The position numbers and the translations under genes were made by a program. Below the pieces are notes generated by a model. That model worked only from the letters and a program-made list of their open reading frames with translations, was not told the origin of the DNA and ran no database searches. Below, piece after piece: positions 52,533-62,133 of a DNA stretch of 64,000 nt; position 1 is the first letter of the stretch, and every line of letters starts with the position of its first letter. Source of the DNA: XYB1-FULL-44-23 sp964502885 (GTDB lineage: Bacteria > Patescibacteriota > Microgenomatia > CAZETR01 > Amesbacteraceae); contig CAZCXU010000001.1 of the NCBI GenBank assembly GCA_964502885.1, forward strand, positions 62,001 through 126,000, in the 5' to 3' direction.

Positions 52533-55313
52533 ATGGACGATATGAGCAGCGAATCTAGACGGTCTGGTAGACTTGATTTTGACTCTGGCTTGGACGCTTC
52601 CCAAGTTAACAGAAGTGGGGATGTTGTAGGCCGAAATGTTCAAGAGTGGGGAGGGCGGGGGAGGCAGGTTGATGCGGAAGATGATAATTTAGAAATTTTC
52701 AAAAAAAAGTTGGAAGAAGCGGAGAACTTTTCTAGTATTCAGACTTATGTAGTGGGATATTTGGAGAGAGCTGAACAGAGAAACATCGTCGAGAGAAACG
52801 CAGCTTTGGAATTAATTCTGGAGAGGTCGAGATCATTTAAGGAGGTGGACTTAGGAATTCAAAGAGCTTTAAAAATCTCTCTAAAGGAGGAAAGGTTTGA
52901 AGAGTTGAAACAACTGAAAGACGAACAAGCAGCGTTGATGGTGGTGGCTGATTCTTTAGATATGTTTGAAGGGGTAAGGCAGGTGGCTAGAGCAGGCCAG
53001 GGGGATTATTTACGAGGGAAGAGAGACGCGGATGAAATCTTTTCTGGAGCTGTGGGGCCTAATGTGTCAAATATAAGGGGTTCAGAGAAATTGCAAGGAA
53101 TGGTGGACAGATACCAAGCCACAGCTGTAGGGGTGTGGGAATGGGCAAAAAGTGTGGCAAAGGGCGCGGATTATGAAGGTCGAACAAAAGAAGGTTTAGA
53201 GGCGTTGGGATGGGGAACTATCCCGTTTAGAGAAACATTGAACTTGGCAAGGGTTATAACGGAAGAAACTGTTTCTCCACCGGAAACTCCCCCCAGAGTT
53301 GGTCCATCTGGTGGTGACCCATCTCGAGGACCAGAAAGTGAGATTTTTGCTGAAAGGGCAAGGAGAGCAGAAGAGTTGTTGATAGCAACGGGATTAAGTA
53401 ACAATGGTTTGCCAACATCAATTGCTGAGTTGGATGCTATTGAACAAGGGGCTCCATACATCGAAAAAACAGGCAGACCTTTGTATGGTGGAATTTTGCA
53501 CAACCTGCTTAATAAATACATGACAGTTTCGGTGACTGAGGGAGAGAAAAGATTGGGGTTGGCTAGTAAGGTGGAGGCTAATTTTACTTCTGATGAGTTG
53601 CTACTAATTAACGACAGAGATGTGAGGTTTTGGGTTCAAGTGTTTGCCTTTGGGTTTGGGTTGGGGTCTCGAACGAAAATTAATTCACATTTAAATGAGA
53701 ATCAGGGTGGTTTTGTGAAGAATGCTTCAGGAGAAGCTCCCATGCAGGGGAGAAGTGTGGGTGAAATGTTAAATGCAATTGCAGGTAGGGATGTTGAGAA
53801 TGATGAAAGAATGTGGGGAGAATATCGTATGGAGGCGGGGCGACGGGTGGCTCCCTCTAAGGATAATACATGGAATAAAGCTTTTGGAAATGTGCAGTAT
53901 GGTGAATGGGAGGTTTTGCAGGTGGCGATGATGAGAGCAATAGTGTTGCGAGGGAATCCAGAGATTTCTTCGGATGAACTCGACACAATAATTCGTACTA
54001 ATAAAAATTTACGTATGGGTTTAGCTGGGGCGAGGATGTATGCAATGGCGACACATATGGGAGATCAGTTTGCAGTCGAATCTAAACACTTTTTAGCAAC
54101 GGCGGCATATTTTGAGTTCCATTTTCAAGCAGCAGCCGTGGATAGATTGGCAAAATTATCATTACCACACAGGTTTAGGAGTTATATGAATTTAAACTCA
54201 GACTTATTTAAGGACTCGCAGGGAAACTGGAGTGATGAAACACTTATGCATCGCAGATTATTTGCCCCTGATGTAATGCGATCAGTTATATGTTCTCCTG
54301 CTGTGTTTTCGCGAGGAGTACAAGGACCTAATCCGGAAGAATCAAGATATGAACCACAGGAGACAATCTTAGACTTGGCCATAAGGGGCATAGAAGTTCG
54401 ACAAGATGCGTTGCAAACAGGGGTAACTCCTACCCGTATTTATAGTTTTGGAGTAAATGCGGCCGAAAAAATATTTAATTTGGCTTTTGGGGGTGGGACT
54501 CCCCCCGAAGGGCCGGATGTAAAGTTTGACAGAGATAAGGGATGGGCGTGGAATATGGGGCAGGAAATTCTGGCTACAGCGCGGGATTTGGGTTGGATTA
54601 TGGAATATGAAAATACCATTAAACAAGAAGGGGTGAGTATGACTCCAGCTGAAGCGTCTCGACGAAGAAGAGCGATAGAACATAATATTCAGAGGTTGGG
54701 TATCACTAGGTTTATGGCTGGGTTGGGAATGAGAATAGAAAGAGGCGAAGTGCACAATTTAACCGATTTGGCGGCTTGGGCGGTGGGGATGGTGCTTGAT
54801 AGAAGCGCCAAGTTTGTACATCAGATGAATTTGCCGGACGGAAGTGTCAAGCAGTTGGAGTTTCGCTGGGTATCCAAGGAGGACTCAGAATGGGTTGTAG
54901 AACATGGGTTGAATAAAAGAGATGAGAAGTGGGTGGATACGAGAAGCCCTTGGTCTTATGTTTATGAGTTAGTAACCAGGAGAGCACCTAATCGTAGAGG
55001 TGAGTGGGAAACTAAGCAGGGTGGAGAAGATGATTTATTGATTCAGGTATTGGTAGATAAGGCAGGAGGGGATGCTTCGGAAGCGGCTATGCACAGAAGA
55101 GACCAACTGAATCATCGGGTTAGAAAGTGGCGTTGGGGAGTAGGTGACTACTTCTTGGGGTGTGGAGGGACTGCTACTAAAGAGGATGTGAGGCTTCGGG
55201 AGAGCTTTGAAGAAAAAATTGCGGGTGGTAGGGATATGCCCAAAATAGACAGGTTAACTCCATATCAAAAGGTGTACAACACATTGGACTTTTCTGATTA
55301 CGGTAAAAGCTAA
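52533..55313 (+). CDS. 926-residue soluble protein of unknown function within the secretion locus
   Basis: I recognise no family. The protein is hydrophilic with no signal peptide or membrane helix. The N-terminal 50 residues are Gly/Ser/Asp-rich and look disordered; about 50-200 are helical with heptad-like LEEAENFSSIQTYV stretches; PPETPPRVGPSGGDPSRGPE (about 250-269) is a flexible linker; the rest is mixed helix, rich in Trp, Arg and Glu (FRWVSKEDSEWVVEHGLNKRDEKW). A GCGG motif lies near the end. It is transcribed against the flanking secretion genes. It may be a cargo, effector or cytoplasmic partner; its size and own promoter argue for a real gene. Confidence 0.75.
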   Translation: MDDMSSESRRSGRLDFDSGLDASQVNRSGDVVGRNVQEWGGRGRQVDAEDDNLEIFKKKLEEAENFSSIQTYVVGYLERAEQRNIVERNAALELILERSRSFKEVDLGIQRALKISLKEERFEELKQLKDEQAALMVVADSLDMFEGVRQVARAGQGDYLRGKRDADEIFSGAVGPNVSNIRGSEKLQGMVDRYQATAVGVWEWAKSVAKGADYEGRTKEGLEALGWGTIPFRETLNLARVITEETVSPPETPPRVGPSGGDPSRGPESEIFAERARRAEELLIATGLSNNGLPTSIAELDAIEQGAPYIEKTGRPLYGGILHNLLNKYMTVSVTEGEKRLGLASKVEANFTSDELLLINDRDVRFWVQVFAFGFGLGSRTKINSHLNENQGGFVKNASGEAPMQGRSVGEMLNAIAGRDVENDERMWGEYRMEAGRRVAPSKDNTWNKAFGNVQYGEWEVLQVAMMRAIVLRGNPEISSDELDTIIRTNKNLRMGLAGARMYAMATHMGDQFAVESKHFLATAAYFEFHFQAAAVDRLAKLSLPHRFRSYMNLNSDLFKDSQGNWSDETLMHRRLFAPDVMRSVICSPAVFSRGVQGPNPEESRYEPQETILDLAIRGIEVRQDALQTGVTPTRIYSFGVNAAEKIFNLAFGGGTPPEGPDVKFDRDKGWAWNMGQEILATARDLGWIMEYENTIKQEGVSMTPAEASRRRRAIEHNIQRLGITRFMAGLGMRIERGEVHNLTDLAAWAVGMVLDRSAKFVHQMNLPDGSVKQLEFRWVSKEDSEWVVEHGLNKRDEKWVDTRSPWSYVYELVTRRAPNRRGEWETKQGGEDDLLIQVLVDKAGGDASEAAMHRRDQLNHRVRKWRWGVGDYFLGCGGTATKEDVRLRESFEEKIAGGRDMPKIDRLTPYQKVYNTLDFSDYGKS

Positions 55314-55371
55314 TTAAAAAAGTGGTCTGGTGGATGGTTTATTCGGATAAGTTGTTTATAGAATGCGTAGC

Positions 55372-57102
55372 TTAGGATGTACCACCTGCGGGAGGGACAG
55401 GTCTTCGAATGTTGGCTTCTTTGGCTTTGGAGACTTGCTGACCAGCCGAAGTCAATTGTCCCATGGTGTCTTTGGCCATCTTTTCAACAAAGTCAGAAGG
55501 ATCTACAGACTTACAGAACATGTTCTTAACCATGGTTGCTATGTTGGGGGCGAATGACATGGCCCCTACGAAAACTGCATATTGGACGAAAATATTACTG
55601 GGCATGTCAAATAAGGGAAAGTTGGCTTGGTTGTTAAAAAAGAAGCCTATGTCTCCGGCGAATCCTGGGACGGGAGTGCGAGTGTCAAACCCTGCATTAA
55701 TTAGAATTGCTAAGAGAGCATATGTCACAAAAATTGAGGCATTGCCGATGAGACAAAGAAGCCATTTTTTAAATCCACCAAAATCAGATTTCTTCGATGG
55801 GATAATATCGAAAATAATTATTAGCGGGCCGGCGACAACCAGAAGATTAAAAGTAATAAAGGCGACCACAAATTGACCAATAATTCTGGCCCAGACGTAA
55901 ATTGACCAAAGGAAGAAACCAAGAATGAAACCAGCTATGAGAACAACCACTCCTCCAGAAGCAAGATTAAGCAGTGCAGCTAGAACTATAGTGAGAATTA
56001 TCAGTACTATGGAAACAACTATCCAAAAGGCAAGGAAATGCCAGACAAAATCAAAACCGCCTCCAGCTAAGGTGGACATAGCAAGCGGCAAGTCAGTTAT
56101 AATTGTCATGCCGATAGCTGTTTGGGCAAAATAAAGCATGCCAATAATTGCGGAAATGGCTAAGTACATCAGGTCAATTACGAAGCCGGCAATGGCGTAT
56201 GAAAAGAGAACCAACACAATAGATATGGCAATGCGGGGAATAACCATTTGAATTGTTACCGAGACTTGCGGAGATATTTTTGAACGGAACATAACCATAA
56301 AACCAGCAATGATGATAATCAGGGTGGTAATTAATAGTGCGATGTTTCGAGTGGCGATCCAAAATGCTCGGGTAGGAGAGTCTGTCGTTCCGGTACCACC
56401 CAAGCCAAGTCTTTCGTAACCACTTCCTTGCGCAAACGTGTCCGAGACAATGTTGAGTTTTGAAGCAAGTTGTTTAGTTTCAGACCAGGCTGAGGGGAGG
56501 GTGTCAATTTGTGATGAGATATAGTAGGTAAGCTTGAGTACTCCAATATAACTTTGACCTATGAATCCATATTTATTAACAAATGCCAGATCAGAAGAAG
56601 AAAAATTTTGAGTGACGAGCATGCTGCGGGCAAGATCTATCGCTGTGAGTAAATCAGTGATGTTTTGCAAAAGGGCTGCTGGATCAGGAGAAGATATAAC
56701 TGAGGGAAATAACATCGAAGAGAGAGAGTTGAGGATCCAGTTTACTTGAGCGTAGGTGTAGCGCTCACCAAAAATTTCGTCGGGATTTGTATTGTCGAAA
56801 ACTTTTTGCTGGAACTCCTGAATTGAAGGATTGTACCAAGGGTGTGGTGTTACTTCGGCGAAGAACAAACGGGAGATTTCGTAGATGAGATAGGAGCAAC
56901 GTGCTGCATCACCGAAAGGGTTGGGGGAAATGGCTTGACAGGCAGCATCTGCCTGAGCGCACAGCGGCTCGGCGGGATCACAGGTCGGTTGGGCAAGAAC
57001 CGGTGATGGTGTGATAAATACTGTTAACCCTATGAATAGAAACGAAAGGGTAAAAAGGTATTTTTTAATCAGCATTGAAAGATGTTTTGTCATGGAAGAC
57101 AT
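55372..57102 (-). CDS. VirB6/TrbL-like polytopic channel protein
   Basis: A 576-residue protein. A signal-like hydrophobic start ending in VLAQP (about residues 14-38) is followed by an external domain of about 190 residues with four or more Cys. Then come six or more membrane segments from about residue 245 to 500 (LITTLIIIIAGFMVMF; IVLVLFSYAIAGFVIDLMYL; ASGGVVVLIAGFILGFFLW), and a soluble tail. This layout fits VirB6/TrbL/TraG-type inner-membrane channel parts. An alternative start lies at Met 4. It follows the 1220-residue gene after 46 bases, which hold a possible promoter (TATTCT). Confidence 0.7.
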   Translation of the reverse strand: MSSMTKHLSMLIKKYLFTLSFLFIGLTVFITPSPVLAQPTCDPAEPLCAQADAACQAISPNPFGDAARCSYLIYEISRLFFAEVTPHPWYNPSIQEFQQKVFDNTNPDEIFGERYTYAQVNWILNSLSSMLFPSVISSPDPAALLQNITDLLTAIDLARSMLVTQNFSSSDLAFVNKYGFIGQSYIGVLKLTYYISSQIDTLPSAWSETKQLASKLNIVSDTFAQGSGYERLGLGGTGTTDSPTRAFWIATRNIALLITTLIIIIAGFMVMFRSKISPQVSVTIQMVIPRIAISIVLVLFSYAIAGFVIDLMYLAISAIIGMLYFAQTAIGMTIITDLPLAMSTLAGGGFDFVWHFLAFWIVVSIVLIILTIVLAALLNLASGGVVVLIAGFILGFFLWSIYVWARIIGQFVVAFITFNLLVVAGPLIIIFDIIPSKKSDFGGFKKWLLCLIGNASIFVTYALLAILINAGFDTRTPVPGFAGDIGFFFNNQANFPLFDMPSNIFVQYAVFVGAMSFAPNIATMVKNMFCKSVDPSDFVEKMAKDTMGQLTSAGQQVSKAKEANIRRPVPPAGGTS

Positions 57103-57148
57103 TTTTACTTTAGAATAAATAGATCAAACATGCAATAACAGTGGTTGG

Positions 57149-60100
57149 TTAGGGAAAGGGAAACGGGCAGCTGGGAGCAATCCATTCCCATTTGCCTTGA
57201 AGGCCAGGATTTGCGGCGGTACCGTCTCCCAACGCATATAGATCGGATTCGGCGGTGGGAATGCAGGAGTCACCCACCAGGTATATGGCAGAGAATACCC
57301 GTACTCCTCCGTAAGTATTTATTTCAGATGCGCAACGGGATCTGATGGCATTTACGGTAAGGAGGTGACCGGTGATTTGCTGATCGAAGTTGTTTGGTGT
57401 GTTGTATTGACCGACGTGAACGCCAAAATCTTCTACTGGAGTGTTGGCTTCGTAATTGCTGGCGTCCGATTCGTTTAACCAAATCAATAGTGAAAGTCCA
57501 GGATTTACGCCGGCGGCGTCTGCGCGTGTGACGACGTCGTTGTAGCAAAGTTCTGCGAAAGTGCCATCCGGAAAATTGGTCCAGCGCCTGGCGATGTCTA
57601 TGTAGTTAGTGCGATCTACACAGGGTGTGTTGGTTTCGGGAAGATTGGTGTTGCAGTTTATGCCGCCCGGTGAGTCTATAGGGCTGACTGATCCTACAAA
57701 GCCTTTTGGTCGGAGGGCGCGTTGGAGATTGAGGTTTTCACGGGTGGGGACACCAAGAATGTGATCGGCAAGGCTGCCGACCTTGGGAAAATAAAAAGCT
57801 CCCCCAGAAGTGCGCAAACCTCCTCCGATACCACCAGAGGCTACATTACGTCCTGCCGTGACACGGGGATTGATCAAATTTTGCACCTGGCCGTTGTAGG
57901 CTGCACTAGTTCCTGCCGGTATGGATACGTCTCTGTTGTTGGTGATGTCGTAATCGGTTTGTGTGATCTGCCAAATGCAGGAGTAGCCCTGGGATGCCAT
58001 TGCCTGACAGGCTGTTTCGGTTAATTGGTTAGAACAAATTCCAAGATCTCGGGGTGAGGTGGTGGTGCAAGCTTCATATGTGCCAGTCAGGGGGAGTTTG
58101 GGCATCCAGCGACGAAGGACTGAGTTTGGGCCTGCCACAAGGATGTCATAGAGCTTTTCGATGTATGGTGTTTTTACAAAAGGATTAACCCGTGCAGCTG
58201 ATCTCAGGTTGCGGGTTGGCCAGACAGGGCAGTGAGGAGGACGAGGGGCCAGTGCGGGAGCGGCACGAACAACACGCCACTCACAGTATGGTGACATTCC
58301 GGCGGCAGTACACCCAGTTTGGTCCAGGGCCGAACAAACAGAAGCATAACTATCGTATCCAGATCTGCTGCGGCAGGCATATTCATCAGTGGGGGCACAA
58401 CATATTTCGCCAGCATTACCACAATCCAGATCAATTATTTCCCGATTTTCGCCACATCCGTTTGGACCGGGCGCGCGGCAGTCGTATGTGGAGCTGGCAT
58501 GGTAGCACTCGCTAATCCAAGGACAGCGTTGTCCGATTTGAATCGTGCAGCATTCGCCCCCAGGAAGCTGGTCATTGCATTCATCTCCCTCCAGGGAACA
58601 GGGTCTATTGATGCAGTTGCCGGCACCGGCGGGACACGGGTTTGCGTCACAGCCAATTACGAGTCGGGGTGTGTAGCGGAAGAGCTGACGATATGTAAGA
58701 TTTCCGTTTAGGACGTTTCCCAGCAGGCGATCTCCGGATGAAGTACGAGTTTCGGCTTCGTCGCAAGTAAAGTCTGATGGAACATATAACGCAGCGGGCG
58801 CAGGTCCGTCAATAATTTCCGTGTTGCGAATGACAGTTCCGCCACCAGAGCAGCCCCTGAGAATGGAGCCTGCAAAATATCTTTGGCAGAGAACAACTGT
58901 TTCGTCGGAGTGTCCTTCGGATGCTCCAAAACCCTGATGGCGGGCAACTCTTTGGGAAAACATATTGCTATTTTCAGAACTGAACAAGGGAGCGTGTGTG
59001 GCGGCAGGGGGTGTTGGCGTTGGAGTAGGTGTGGCCAGAACAACAGTTTGACTTGAATAACTGGATCCGGCGAGACGAATACGAATGCTGCCGGGGAGAC
59101 CGCGACTGACAAACCACTGGCTACTTCCGCCGTAGCGATAATATGAATGAGGCCATGTAGGTATGATGCCTTCGTAATAGCGTTGCACACTGACACTGGG
59201 GTCAACATAGTTACTGAGTGGACCGTAGTCTTGGTTTGTTGTCGGATCAAAAACATGGAATTGGTTCCAAAGCGCTTCACCCATACCTGGCAAACCGTAA
59301 TAAACATCTATCAGGTTGTAAGCTGGCAAGTAAAAAGCCCGGAGATAGTCTGCCGGATTTGTTGATAAAACAGGAGTGGGGATTGGGGGCGGGGGGGGAG
59401 GGGCGGTGGGAGGAACAATTACCGGATATGGCTGATGCAAAGCTTGGACGAGACTTGATAAAGGAACAGCTGATTTCATGTGCGGGAAATAAAGCCGTGA
59501 ATCAAAGCGGCCTGAAATAAGGGTGGGAAAACTGAGGCCAATAGTGAGAATTCGGCCATCGATGTCTACGGGTTGAGCTTCCGGAATAACACTTGCTGTA
59601 AACTCACTCACAGTGTCCTCAAGAGTTGAGTAATTGATGTATTTATGTGTCCAGGTTTCGGTATCGAAATTGCTGGCCACCCAACTAAGGCGGCGACGCA
59701 GGGTGCTGCTGACGCAGGGTTCTGCGAGGTCGAGACGTAAAGCTGCAGTGATGTTTCCGATGCGACTCAGCAGGTTTCTGCCTAGGGAAAAAAGCATGTT
59801 TACATCATCAAGGTTGTTGGCTATCACAGTAAAACCGTAATTTAAAAGTACATTTCTAATTCCGATTGGGTTGAATTGATCGCCCGGAAGTAAGGCAATG
59901 TTGACAAGTGCGCCACCAAAATCCTGCATATTATTCATGCCAACTCGACGGATGATATCGATCATTCTGACAACATCAAGGAAACTGCCAAATGAGTTTG
60001 TAAATATTGCTTCCAGAGCGTCTAAAACATAATCAAAGTCGATGTTCCGCTGACAGGAAACCAGATAGTTGTGGTACTGTGACCCTACGTTGTTGCTGGC

Positions 60101-60811
60101 AACGGTTTCCTTTATGTCATCACGGAAGTCTTTTGGATATAATTTGTTTATTGGCCCTGAATAAGAGGTGATGCGTTTAGTGTCGGCCGGATCGAAACCG
60201 TTTAAGGGAAGTTTTTCTGACTGGAATACCGTACCATTCAGATACCAATTAAGATATTGGTTAACTTTGTAATCGTCGGGAATTGCAACTTCGGTCTGGC
60301 CGAAAATGGGGAGTTGGGAGTTGGTCGCATTGATAGCGACTGTCCAGCGAACTCGTTTGACGTAGCAAATGTCTGTGGATCCTGACTCACAGAGATAGTC
60401 GTCAGAACGATCGCCGCCCTCCTGGGTTAGGGGGACACTGATGGGGTTGGCCGGGAGGACTGAAAGACCACACATGTCAATAACGTCTGAGACCTCATCG
60501 TAACCTGAGACATTTAGGGATTTGGCACAATGAAATGAGAGATAGACTTTATTGGGATCGTCCGGGGCTTCGGGGACTTTTGCGGGAATGAGGACATCGC
60601 AAGGGTTTCCAGGATAGGGTCTTAGCGGATGAAATTCCGGATCGTTTCCGGTATTTGTGTGGCAAGGATAATTAAATGGAGCCGGCCAGGGGTTACGGGT
60701 AAAAAATCCGAGAGTGGGGGTCTGGGCGTGAATAAGATTTAGCCATGGAGTGATGGCAGAAAAGACTGCTACAACAGAGCTTACTACTAACAACTTAACG
60801 GTCGGTTTCAT
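57149..60811 (-). CDS. 1220-residue exported Cys-rich protein with possible lysozyme-like C-terminus
   Basis: A very large secreted protein with a signal peptide (about 1-30, ending in HAQTPT). A mixed N-terminal half with a 30-residue Pro-rich linker (near VPPTAPPPPPPIPTPV) is followed by a Cys-dense region (about residues 640-900: CSLEGDECNDQLPGGECC, DCGNAGEICC) resembling small disulfide modules. The C-terminal 130 residues have FAELCYNDVVTRADAAGV and LLIWLNESDASNYE, which may be a lytic-transglycosylase-like core with Glu in the ES motif. This would be the wall-opening (VirB1-like) or surface-adhesion component of the locus. The enzyme reading is uncertain. Confidence 0.6.
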   Translation of the reverse strand: MKPTVKLLVVSSVVAVFSAITPWLNLIHAQTPTLGFFTRNPWPAPFNYPCHTNTGNDPEFHPLRPYPGNPCDVLIPAKVPEAPDDPNKVYLSFHCAKSLNVSGYDEVSDVIDMCGLSVLPANPISVPLTQEGGDRSDDYLCESGSTDICYVKRVRWTVAINATNSQLPIFGQTEVAIPDDYKVNQYLNWYLNGTVFQSEKLPLNGFDPADTKRITSYSGPINKLYPKDFRDDIKETVASNNVGSQYHNYLVSCQRNIDFDYVLDALEAIFTNSFGSFLDVVRMIDIIRRVGMNNMQDFGGALVNIALLPGDQFNPIGIRNVLLNYGFTVIANNLDDVNMLFSLGRNLLSRIGNITAALRLDLAEPCVSSTLRRRLSWVASNFDTETWTHKYINYSTLEDTVSEFTASVIPEAQPVDIDGRILTIGLSFPTLISGRFDSRLYFPHMKSAVPLSSLVQALHQPYPVIVPPTAPPPPPPIPTPVLSTNPADYLRAFYLPAYNLIDVYYGLPGMGEALWNQFHVFDPTTNQDYGPLSNYVDPSVSVQRYYEGIIPTWPHSYYRYGGSSQWFVSRGLPGSIRIRLAGSSYSSQTVVLATPTPTPTPPAATHAPLFSSENSNMFSQRVARHQGFGASEGHSDETVVLCQRYFAGSILRGCSGGGTVIRNTEIIDGPAPAALYVPSDFTCDEAETRTSSGDRLLGNVLNGNLTYRQLFRYTPRLVIGCDANPCPAGAGNCINRPCSLEGDECNDQLPGGECCTIQIGQRCPWISECYHASSTYDCRAPGPNGCGENREIIDLDCGNAGEICCAPTDEYACRSRSGYDSYASVCSALDQTGCTAAGMSPYCEWRVVRAAPALAPRPPHCPVWPTRNLRSAARVNPFVKTPYIEKLYDILVAGPNSVLRRWMPKLPLTGTYEACTTTSPRDLGICSNQLTETACQAMASQGYSCIWQITQTDYDITNNRDVSIPAGTSAAYNGQVQNLINPRVTAGRNVASGGIGGGLRTSGGAFYFPKVGSLADHILGVPTRENLNLQRALRPKGFVGSVSPIDSPGGINCNTNLPETNTPCVDRTNYIDIARRWTNFPDGTFAELCYNDVVTRADAAGVNPGLSLLIWLNESDASNYEANTPVEDFGVHVGQYNTPNNFDQQITGHLLTVNAIRSRCASEINTYGGVRVFSAIYLVGDSCIPTAESDLYALGDGTAANPGLQGKWEWIAPSCPFPFP

Positions 60812-60835
60812 GGGCTACACTATTCTAGCAAATCT

Positions 60836-61231
60836 TTAGGAGCAGCCGATGCCTCTGGCTATACAGATATCAAATATTCCCAAATTGATACCGAGGAAAG
60901 TGCCAATAAGGTTGACTATTACGAATGCTGACAAGGTGATTATTAATCCTGCAAGAGAAAAGATAATTGTATTTCTTGCTTGTTCGGTTTGGGCTTTGTC
61001 TGCTCCTGCAGCTAGATACTTGTATCCACCAATAACCAGAAATCCTAAAGAAATGAAAACAAAAAGGCTGATGATTGCGGTAATCGCAGCGGCTATTACT
61101 CTATTTAGGTTCTGGAGCATTGCGGGCGGAGTAGGGTTTGCAATTGTTGTTTGAGCTTGAGCGACAGTAGGCCATGCTAATACGAATACAGATGCGGCCA
61201 ACGTGATCAGTGAGCGAATTGTTGTGTACAT
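60836..61231 (-). CDS. VirB2/TrbC-like pilin paralogue 1
   Basis: A 131-residue membrane protein with a signal peptide (VLAWPTVAQAQT, cleavage after AQA) and two membrane helices joined by VIGGYKYLAAGADKAQTEQARNTI, the short cytoplasmic loop of this pilin group. The C-terminal tail has two Cys (DICIARGIGCS). It is separated from the other seven pilins by a terminator and has its own TATATT box eight bases before the ATG. It is followed by the 1220-residue gene after 24 bases, so it starts the downstream operon. Confidence 0.75.
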   Translation of the reverse strand: MYTTIRSLITLAASVFVLAWPTVAQAQTTIANPTPPAMLQNLNRVIAAAITAIISLFVFISLGFLVIGGYKYLAAGADKAQTEQARNTIIFSLAGLIITLSAFVIVNLIGTFLGINLGIFDICIARGIGCS

Positions 61232-61249
61232 CTGTTTTTAATATAGGGC

Positions 61250-61285
61250 AAAAAAACAACCCCGGCAAGGGCCCGGGGTTGTTTT
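61250..61285 (-). terminator. Rho-independent terminator after pilin 2
   Basis: CAACCCCGG (61257-61265) pairs with CCGGGGTTG (61273-61281), extended by A/T pairs, with a 7-base loop. On the reverse strand the stem is followed by seven T's (61256-61250). It ends transcription of the 61312-61674 pilin gene and separates it from pilin 1. Confidence 0.85.
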
Positions 61286-61311
61286 GGCCATTTCTGGCCG
61301 GTTCCAAAAAC

Positions 61312-61674
61312 TTATGAACCAATCGTTGCGAGATTGAATTCGATAAGGTTGACGTTGAAGAGAACACGCAGAATGTACAGTAAGGCGTAAGCAGAGAAGA
61401 CGATTGCCAAACCGATTAAGGCGGCAGTGATCTTCTTGCGAGCTTTTTCGGTACCTTCTTTGTCTCCACCAGCGAGAATCCATTGTAAACCACCCCAAAG
61501 TAGGATGATAAAGGAAGCTACGCCAGCGATACCCAACATAAGATTCAAGATGGTTCTCAAGAAATCTGATGGGGTATAGTTCTTCAAAGTGTCGAAACGT
61601 GTATCGACGTTAGCCACGCTACCGACATCCGAGTCTGGAATAGGAAGAGCAAGTTGTGCAAGTAGTCTCATCAT
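61312..61674 (-). CDS. VirB2/TrbC-like pilin paralogue 2, probably the major pilin
   Basis: A 120-residue protein with two membrane helices and the loop LQWILAGGDKEGTEKARKKI. It has its own promoter (TGTTATACT, 61708-61700), a leader with Shine-Dalgarno-like GGTGAG, and a strong terminator, so it is a monocistronic unit unlike the other paralogues. This is the layout expected for the most abundant subunit. The frame opens with a TTG at 61677; ATG 61674 or 61671 is the better start. The N-terminal LLAQLALPIPDS may be a signal peptide. Confidence 0.8.
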   Translation of the reverse strand: MMRLLAQLALPIPDSDVGSVANVDTRFDTLKNYTPSDFLRTILNLMLGIAGVASFIILLWGGLQWILAGGDKEGTEKARKKITAALIGLAIVFSAYALLYILRVLFNVNLIEFNLATIGS

Positions 61675-61699
61675 CAAATCTCACCGCCTTTCAGTGGAA

Positions 61700-61708
61700 A
61701 GTATAACA
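61700..61708 (-). promoter_or_regulatory. Extended -10 promoter of pilin 2
   Basis: On the reverse strand TGTTATACT. The expected transcript starts near 61693 and has a leader of about 19 bases carrying AAGGCGGTGAG. This leader with a ribosome-binding site contrasts with the leaderless units elsewhere. Confidence 0.55.
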
Positions 61709-61730
61709 TAAAATCAGTGCCGGAGGCTAA

Positions 61731-62105
61731 TTAGAGGGGTGTGATAGTGTACTCAATGAGATTGACGTTGAAGAGGGTACGGATGATATACAGAATCGCA
61801 TAGGATGAAAATACGATAGCCAATCCTATGAGAGCATAGCTGATTTTGCGGCGAGCTTTCTCGACTGCGTCTTTGTCGGATCCAGCGGTAATCCATTGAA
61901 ACCCACCTATTAGGAGGAATAAGAATGCGGCAACACCTGACAGGCCCAGGAGGGCAAGAATCGACGTGCGGATATAGCTGGCGGGCTGAATATTGTAGGT
62001 GTTAGCAAAAGGAGAGTTGGGGTCGCGTAGATCTATTAATTGCTGGGCATCAATAGAAGGAGGAAAGAGAAGCAAGCTTGCCAGGAGAGCGAGAATCAGT
62101 TTCAT
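61731..62105 (-). CDS. VirB2/TrbC-like pilin paralogue 3
   Basis: A 124-residue protein with a cleavable signal peptide (LLLFPPSIDAQQ) and two helices joined by FQWITAGSDKDAVEKARRKI. The second helix ends LFNVNLIEYTI, like its neighbours. It lies 28 bases after pilin 4 on the same strand and 54 bases ahead of pilin 2. Note AGSDK in place of AGGDK. Confidence 0.8.
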   Translation of the reverse strand: MKLILALLASLLLFPPSIDAQQLIDLRDPNSPFANTYNIQPASYIRTSILALLGLSGVAAFLFLLIGGFQWITAGSDKDAVEKARRKISYALIGLAIVFSSYAILYIIRTLFNVNLIEYTITPL

Positions 62106-62133
62106 GTGAGTTCGAGTTTATAAGAAAGGGTTG

